A stretch of 9,181 nt of DNA, from the NCBI GenBank assembly GCA_036388295.1, contig DASVSC010000097.1:1-9181 (forward strand). Reading direction: 5' to 3'. Source of the DNA: RYN-431 sp036388295. Lineage in GTDB: Bacteria; Planctomycetota; Phycisphaerae; Tepidisphaerales; Tepidisphaeraceae. The notes beneath the pieces are model-generated. The model saw nothing but the letters and a program-made list of their open reading frames with translations, was not told the origin of the DNA and did not search any database. Shown piece after piece: positions 5,869 to 9,181 of the stretch (its first letter is position 1; every line of letters starts with the position of its first letter). A program made the position numbers and the translations under genes.

Positions 5869-5873
5869 AAGGA
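5869..5873 (+). promoter_or_regulatory. Ribosome binding site deciding the HEAT-repeat protein start
   Basis: AAGGA lies 3 bases before the ATG at 5877 and 6 bases before the ATG at 5880. The second spacing is normal, so 5880 is preferred over the far-upstream frame opening at 5709, which would overlap the divergent gene. Confidence 0.55.
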
Positions 5874-5879
5874 TCGATG

Positions 5880-6548
5880 ATGCCGCAGAAGAAGACCGCC
5901 ATCCGCCACAGTGCGGTGGCCCCCAAGTCCGTGACCCCGATGACCGCCGCCGCCAAGGCCGCCGTCACCGCCGCCCCGGTTGTCGAAGTCGTGAAGCCCG
6001 CCGAAGTCGCCAAGCCGGCTGTCGCCGCCGTGGCAACGCCGGCCGTCGCCAGCCTCCCCGCTTTCCCGGCCGATCAGGTCGAGAAGCTGCGTGGCGCGAG
6101 CGTCGAAGTCGCCGTCGAAGCCGCCGAAGTGCTGGCCAAGACGGGCGATGCGCGGGCAATCGCCCCGCTGATCTCGGTGCTGGAAAACGCCGACGGCTAT
6201 TGCCACGTCGTCACCCGCGCCGCCGCCGCGATGGCGCTGGGCCGGTTCAATGACGCTAAGTCCATTGCCGCCTTGCACATCGCCGCCAAGGATTCGATGG
6301 CCGAAGTCAGCCGCGAGGCCGTGTTGGCCCTCGGCCAACTCAAAGCGACGGCCGCCACGGACACGCTGACCGAAATCGCCGGCAACGCCAGCGGCTTCTA
6401 CGTCAACGTCGTCCGCCACGCCGCCGTCCGCTCGCTCGGCCAGATGAAGGCCAAGGGCGCGAAGTCGGTCCTGGAAACGATCGCCAAGAACGCGTCGGAA
6501 GACGCCGCACTGGTCGCCGCCGCCCGTGAGGCGATCGGCCAGCTGTAA
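5880..6548 (+). CDS. HEAT-repeat (PBS lyase-like) protein with Ala/Pro/Lys-rich N-terminus
   Basis: A 222-residue protein from the ATG at 5880. Residues 1-65 are low-complexity and rich in Ala, Val, Pro and Lys (MPQKKTAIRHSAV; VVKPAEVAKPAVAAV), probably disordered; the start is basic. Residues about 66-222 are four to five HEAT-type helical pairs with the usual landmarks: AVEAAEVLAKTGDARAIAPL, TRAAAAMALGRFND, SREAVLALGQLKA, VRHAAVRSLGQMKAKG and AAAREAIGQL. HEAT repeats make protein-binding solenoids; no catalytic residues or signal peptide are seen, so it is probably a cytosolic scaffold of unknown partner. It is transcribed divergently from the lipoprotein operon and ends before a strong terminator, so it is likely monocistronic. 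No clear promoter was found in the short divergent region. Confidence 0.82.
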   Translation: MPQKKTAIRHSAVAPKSVTPMTAAAKAAVTAAPVVEVVKPAEVAKPAVAAVATPAVASLPAFPADQVEKLRGASVEVAVEAAEVLAKTGDARAIAPLISVLENADGYCHVVTRAAAAMALGRFNDAKSIAALHIAAKDSMAEVSREAVLALGQLKATAATDTLTEIAGNASGFYVNVVRHAAVRSLGQMKAKGAKSVLETIAKNASEDAALVAAAREAIGQL

Positions 6549-6594
6549 CGCCCGACCGAAACCGCCCGGCCAAACCGTGCGCCGGACGTGAAAT

Positions 6595-6645
6595 CGAATC
6601 GCAAACACCCCGCGTGGTTCATCCCGCGGGGTGTTTGCTTATTCG
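6595..6645 (+). terminator. Strong hairpin terminator after the HEAT-repeat gene
   Basis: GCAAACACCCCGCG (6601-6614) and CGCGGGGTGTTTGC (6625-6638) form a perfect 14-bp stem with a 10-base loop. CGAAT (6595-6599) and ATTCG (6641-6645) can extend it across a small internal loop. It lies 47-52 bases after the stop codon. The T tract is short (TTATT), so it is an imperfect Rho-independent terminator; it could work in both directions. Confidence 0.8.
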
Positions 6646-6667
6646 AGCTCACTCGTCGAATAACGCA

Positions 6668-6697
6668 GGTAGCCGCGGGACTCGCCCCGCGGCTACC
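6668..6697. repeat. REP-like 12-bp GC-rich intergenic palindrome
   Basis: GGTAGCCGCGGG (6668-6679) and CCCGCGGCTACC (6686-6697) pair perfectly around a 6-base loop (ACTCGC). It lies between the terminator and the next promoter, with no T tract. Its sequence and symmetry look like a dispersed repetitive extragenic palindrome; copy number cannot be judged from one window. Confidence 0.6.
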
Positions 6698-6714
6698 GAA
6701 CACGAAGCCTGTTT

Positions 6715-6743
6715 CTGACAGACCCTTAACCCCGTGTTAGCAT
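6715..6743 (+). promoter_or_regulatory. Candidate sigma70-type promoter of the acyltransferase gene
   Basis: CTGACA (6715-6720, 5 of 6 to TTGACA), 17 bases, then TAGCAT (6738-6743, 4 of 6 to TATAAT). Transcription would start near 6750, where a small inverted repeat GCCCT-A-AGGGC (6746-6756) lies, leaving a leader of about 28 bases before the ATG at 6779. Confidence 0.5.
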
Positions 6744-6778
6744 AAGCCCTAAGGGCATTCCTTAGACTTTTGTACACG

Positions 6779-8599
6779 ATGCACACCGCGACCATGGCGA
6801 AGCTGCGGCAACACCGTCTGTTCAATCTCGACCCGATCCGATCGAACCCCTTCGGTCGGCTCGTGGGTCGTCCATTGGAAAAGATGCTGGCGCTGCCGGG
6901 CATCAACGGCATCTACGACCGCGTCGCCGCCGACAGCGTGACCGCCGAAACCTTCGCCGAGAAATGCCTGGCCGACATGAATGTCGCCGTGCAGGTGTCG
7001 GCCGCCGACCTGCGCCGCATTCCGCGCTCGGGGCCGCTGGTGGTCGTGGCCAATCATCCGTTCGGCGGCGTCGAGGGGTTGGTCCTGGCCAGCGTCATGC
7101 TGCGGGCGCGGCCCGACTTCAAGACGATGGTGAACTACCTGCTCGGCCTGATCCCGGAAATGCGGCCGATCTGCGTGTTCGTCGACCCGTTCGGCACCAA
7201 CAAACAGCAGAACGTTAAAGGCCTGAAAGAATGCCTTTCACTGCTGCGCAACGGCGGTTGCCTGGGCGTGTTCCCGTCGGGCGAAGTCAGCAGCCTGAAC
7301 CTGAAAAGTCGCAGCATCGAAGACCCGAAATGGTCGACCCACATCAGCGGCCTGATCCGGCGGACCGGCGCGAGCGTGATCCCGATTTACTTCGAAGGCG
7401 GCAACGGCCCGCTGTTCCAACTGGCGGGCCTGATTCACCCGCGCTTGCGCACCGCCCTGCTGCCGCGCGCGACGCTCAACCAGCGCGACAAGGCCGTCAA
7501 ATTGCAGATCGGCCGACTAATCAGCGCCCGCGAGATCGGCAACTTTACGACCGACCAGCAGGTGGCCGATTACCTGCGCAATCGCACGTACGCCCTGGCC
7601 GAACGACTGCCGGGCCGGCCGACGTGGGCGCGGCGGCTGAGCGACCGGGCGGGTTTGACCTTCCGCCGCCGGCCGCGCGCCGTCGCACATGCCGTGGACC
7701 CGACGCGCCTCGAACGGGAACTGGCCGCGCTTGGCGAACGAGCCCAGCTAGCCCAGTCCGGCGACTTGCGCTGCTACCTGGCCCACGGGAATGCCGCGCC
7801 GAACCTGCTGCACGAAGTGGGCCGGCTGCGGGAAATCACTTTCCGCGCGGTCGGCGAGGGCACCGGCCGCCCGGTCGACGTCGACACGTTCGACAACACG
7901 TACGAACACCTGCTGGTCTGGAACGCCGTGCGGCGGGAACTCGTCGGCGGCTACCGCTTGGGCCTGACGGATCGGATCGTCGGCCGGCGCGGCAATGCCG
8001 GTTTATACATCAGCACGCTGTTCCAGTTGCCCGACGATTTCTTCTTCAAGCTCGGCCCAACGATTGAACTCGGCCGCAGCTTTGTCCGGCGTGAGTACCA
8101 GCGCAGCTTCCTGCCGCTGATGCTGCTGTGGAAGGGCATTGGCGCGTTCGTCGCGCGCGAGCCCAAATACCGCTTCCTGATCGGCCCGGTGAGCGTCAGC
8201 AACGCCTATTCGCCGCTGAGCCGGGCGCTGATCGAACGATTCATGCTGCGGCCCGAATGCCGTCACGCGATGGCGGACACGGTGCACCCGCGCACGCCGG
8301 CGAAGTTCGAAAAGAAGATCGTCCGCCGGGCACGACTGCTCAGCGGCGGCGTCAGCGACTTCGACGACTTGAACGATCTGATCAGCGACATCGAACCCGA
8401 CGGCAAAAGCGCGCCAATCTTGCTTAAGCAGTACATGAAGCTCGGCGCGCGTGCCCTGAGCTTCAACGTCGACCCTGCCTTCGGCCAGTGCCTGGACTGC
8501 CTCTGCGTCCTCGACATGCCTGCCACCGAACGCCGCGTGGCGGAGCGCTACATGGGCAAACAGGAGTTCGGCACATTCCTAGCCGCGCACGGTCAGTAA
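6779..8599 (+). CDS. Bifunctional acyltransferase: PlsC-like N-domain fused to OlsB/GNAT-like C-domain (OlsF-like)
   Basis: A 606-residue protein. The N-terminal half (about 60-270) is a lysophospholipid acyltransferase domain: VVVANHPFGGVEGLVL (88-103) holds His93 with Glu99, then DPFGTNKQQNVKGLKE, VFPSGEVSSL (164-173) in place of FPEGT, and VIPIYFEGGNG (200-210). The C-terminal half (about 330-490) resembles OlsB-type ornithine N-acyltransferases (GNAT-like, PF13444): REITFRAVGEGTG, DTFDNTYEHLLVWN, ELVGGYRLG, LYISTLFQLP, ELGRSFV. Known OlsF enzymes carry both domains in this order and make ornithine lipids from an amino acid and acyl-ACP, so a membrane-associated aminolipid synthase is likely; the amino acid could be ornithine, glycine or another. 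TTG 6770 and ATG 6794 are alternative starts; none has a good Shine-Dalgarno site. The last 100 residues are unassigned. Confidence 0.85.
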   Translation: MHTATMAKLRQHRLFNLDPIRSNPFGRLVGRPLEKMLALPGINGIYDRVAADSVTAETFAEKCLADMNVAVQVSAADLRRIPRSGPLVVVANHPFGGVEGLVLASVMLRARPDFKTMVNYLLGLIPEMRPICVFVDPFGTNKQQNVKGLKECLSLLRNGGCLGVFPSGEVSSLNLKSRSIEDPKWSTHISGLIRRTGASVIPIYFEGGNGPLFQLAGLIHPRLRTALLPRATLNQRDKAVKLQIGRLISAREIGNFTTDQQVADYLRNRTYALAERLPGRPTWARRLSDRAGLTFRRRPRAVAHAVDPTRLERELAALGERAQLAQSGDLRCYLAHGNAAPNLLHEVGRLREITFRAVGEGTGRPVDVDTFDNTYEHLLVWNAVRRELVGGYRLGLTDRIVGRRGNAGLYISTLFQLPDDFFFKLGPTIELGRSFVRREYQRSFLPLMLLWKGIGAFVAREPKYRFLIGPVSVSNAYSPLSRALIERFMLRPECRHAMADTVHPRTPAKFEKKIVRRARLLSGGVSDFDDLNDLISDIEPDGKSAPILLKQYMKLGARALSFNVDPAFGQCLDCLCVLDMPATERRVAERYMGKQEFGTFLAAHGQ

Positions 8600-8728
8600 A
8601 TTCGGTGTTCCCAACGTCGCCGGATATCGCGAAAAAATATTACCTTCCTTGGCACCCGTATACAGCGCGGACTGTGATCCCAGCGCCCGCTTAACCAGCC
8701 AAGACGATGCTCGCATTGGCTGGCTGCT
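8600..8728. other. Intergenic region between convergent genes, with a possible shared terminator
   Basis: No gene is supported in these 129 bases. CCAGCCAA (8695-8702) pairs perfectly with TTGGCTGG (8716-8723) around 13 bases, placed just past the DinB stop and 96 bases after the acyltransferase stop. It may end transcription from both sides, though no T tract follows. A short AT-rich patch lies near 8631-8643. Confidence 0.45.
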
Positions 8729-9181
8729 TCAGAACAGCCTCGGTTTTCCCAGCTTGCGTCGGATGACCTGGATCTGACCGACGTGCATGCTCATGTGCAT
8801 CGGCACCATCAAGGCGAGTTGGCCGAGCGTTGGGGCGAAGGCTTGAAAGTCCTGCGGGGACGGTTTTCCCAAGTCGGCGTCGCTCATGACCCGGACGCCT
8901 TCGATGGTCGCGTCGACAAGGGCCTCGTAAGCGTCGAGCAGTTCGGCTTTGCTCGGGAACTGGTTCGGGTCGTCGCTTGTAGGCGAGCCTTTGGCGTCGC
9001 CTTGGGTTTTCGGCGGCAGCGTGATCGTGACGGTGGGAGCGATCGCTCGGGTCATATCGATGGTGGTGCGGAGCAGGTGGGCGAGCTGGTACGCCGCGTG
9101 GTTCGCCGCGGGCACTGGCCGGACGAACATGTCGGCATCGTTGAAGTCGGCCAGGTGCATTCGCAGCATGCCGCGGCCGCG
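8729..9181 (-). CDS. DinB-family putative metal-dependent protein (N-terminus outside the window)
   Basis: The frame is open from the right edge to TGA at 8731-8729, so the start is probably beyond 9181; the visible start reads RGRGMLRMHLADFNDADMFV and relatives have more residues before this point. Numbering from the ATG at 9169, the DinB/YfiT four-helix-bundle metal triad appears intact: His31 in YQLAHLL, and His125 and His129 in MHMSMHVGQ. VRPVPAANHAAYQLAHL and RRKLGKPRLF are typical of planctomycete and actinobacterial DinB proteins. Members bind a divalent metal, and some are thiol-dependent transferases; most, like this one, have no known substrate. The segment PPKTQGDAKGSPTSDDPNQ (52-70) is a polar loop. 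It converges on the acyltransferase gene, and nothing links the two functionally. Confidence 0.87.
   Translation of the reverse strand, partial: RGRGMLRMHLADFNDADMFVRPVPAANHAAYQLAHLLRTTIDMTRAIAPTVTITLPPKTQGDAKGSPTSDDPNQFPSKAELLDAYEALVDATIEGVRVMSDADLGKPSPQDFQAFAPTLGQLALMVPMHMSMHVGQIQVIRRKLGKPRLF

Noticed and set aside
5709..5879. Extended start of the HEAT-repeat protein at 5709
   Set aside because: It would overlap the divergent lipoprotein start, and its extra residues look like non-coding translation. A ribosome site supports 5880.
5724..6608. A 294-codon minus-strand frame antisense to the HEAT-repeat gene
   Set aside because: Gly/Asp/His-rich shadow frame caused by third-position GC bias. 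The plus-strand frame has clear HEAT repeats.
7231..8067. A 278-codon plus-strand frame within the acyltransferase gene
   Set aside because: Arg/Pro/Gln-rich shadow in another frame. The 606-residue frame carries the conserved motifs.
1..9181. CRISPR array, tRNA or rRNA genes
   Set aside because: No regularly spaced repeats, cloverleaf-like sequence or rRNA-like conserved stretch was seen on either strand.

Overview
The window looks like chromosomal DNA of a high-GC member of the Planctomycetota, possibly Phycisphaerae or a relative. This is inferred from three things: an interrupted gene whose N-terminus carries a VEMLENR motif (like the LEPR-type N-terminal motif of planctomycete exported proteins) followed by Gly/Asp-rich repeats, the DinB and Uma2 paralogue types, and the general gene style. 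No rRNA, tRNA or CRISPR is visible, so the placement is tentative.

Layout. 1-363 (+) is the C-terminal end of biosynthetic arginine decarboxylase (speA). It converges on a minus-strand gene at 390-2400 that is split by an 875-bp IS5-family (IS427-like) insertion sequence at 1112-1986. The IS has imperfect 16-bp terminal inverted repeats, a TA target duplication and a transposase made by -1 frameshifting at A AAA AAG. Removing the IS and one TA restores a single 377-codon reading frame: VEMLENR-type N-terminus, Asp/Gly-rich (RTX-like) segment, then an SGNH/GDSL-like hydrolase. Next on the minus strand is a Uma2-family (DUF820) PD-(D/E)XK protein at 2625-3239.

3353-5714 (minus) is a tight three-gene operon: a putative lipoprotein with two SPOR-like segments, then RdgB/HAM1 nucleotide-pool pyrophosphatase, then a small UspA-family protein. 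Both junctions are ATGA overlaps, which suggests translational coupling. A sigma70-like promoter lies upstream of the lipoprotein. Divergent from it is a HEAT-repeat protein (5880-6548, +) ending at a strong hairpin terminator.

6779-8599 (+) encodes a two-domain acyltransferase: an N-terminal PlsC-like O-acyltransferase and a C-terminal OlsB/GNAT-like N-acyltransferase. This is the architecture of the bifunctional ornithine-lipid synthase OlsF. A DinB-family protein (8729-9181, minus) converges on it and runs off the right edge.

Most genes are ordinary housekeeping or accessory genes. The clearest structural event is the apparently recent IS insertion that splits the exported hydrolase. The most interesting proteins are the fused acyltransferase and the lipoprotein coupled to rdgB. 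I see no defence island, CRISPR array or evidently new multi-gene system.
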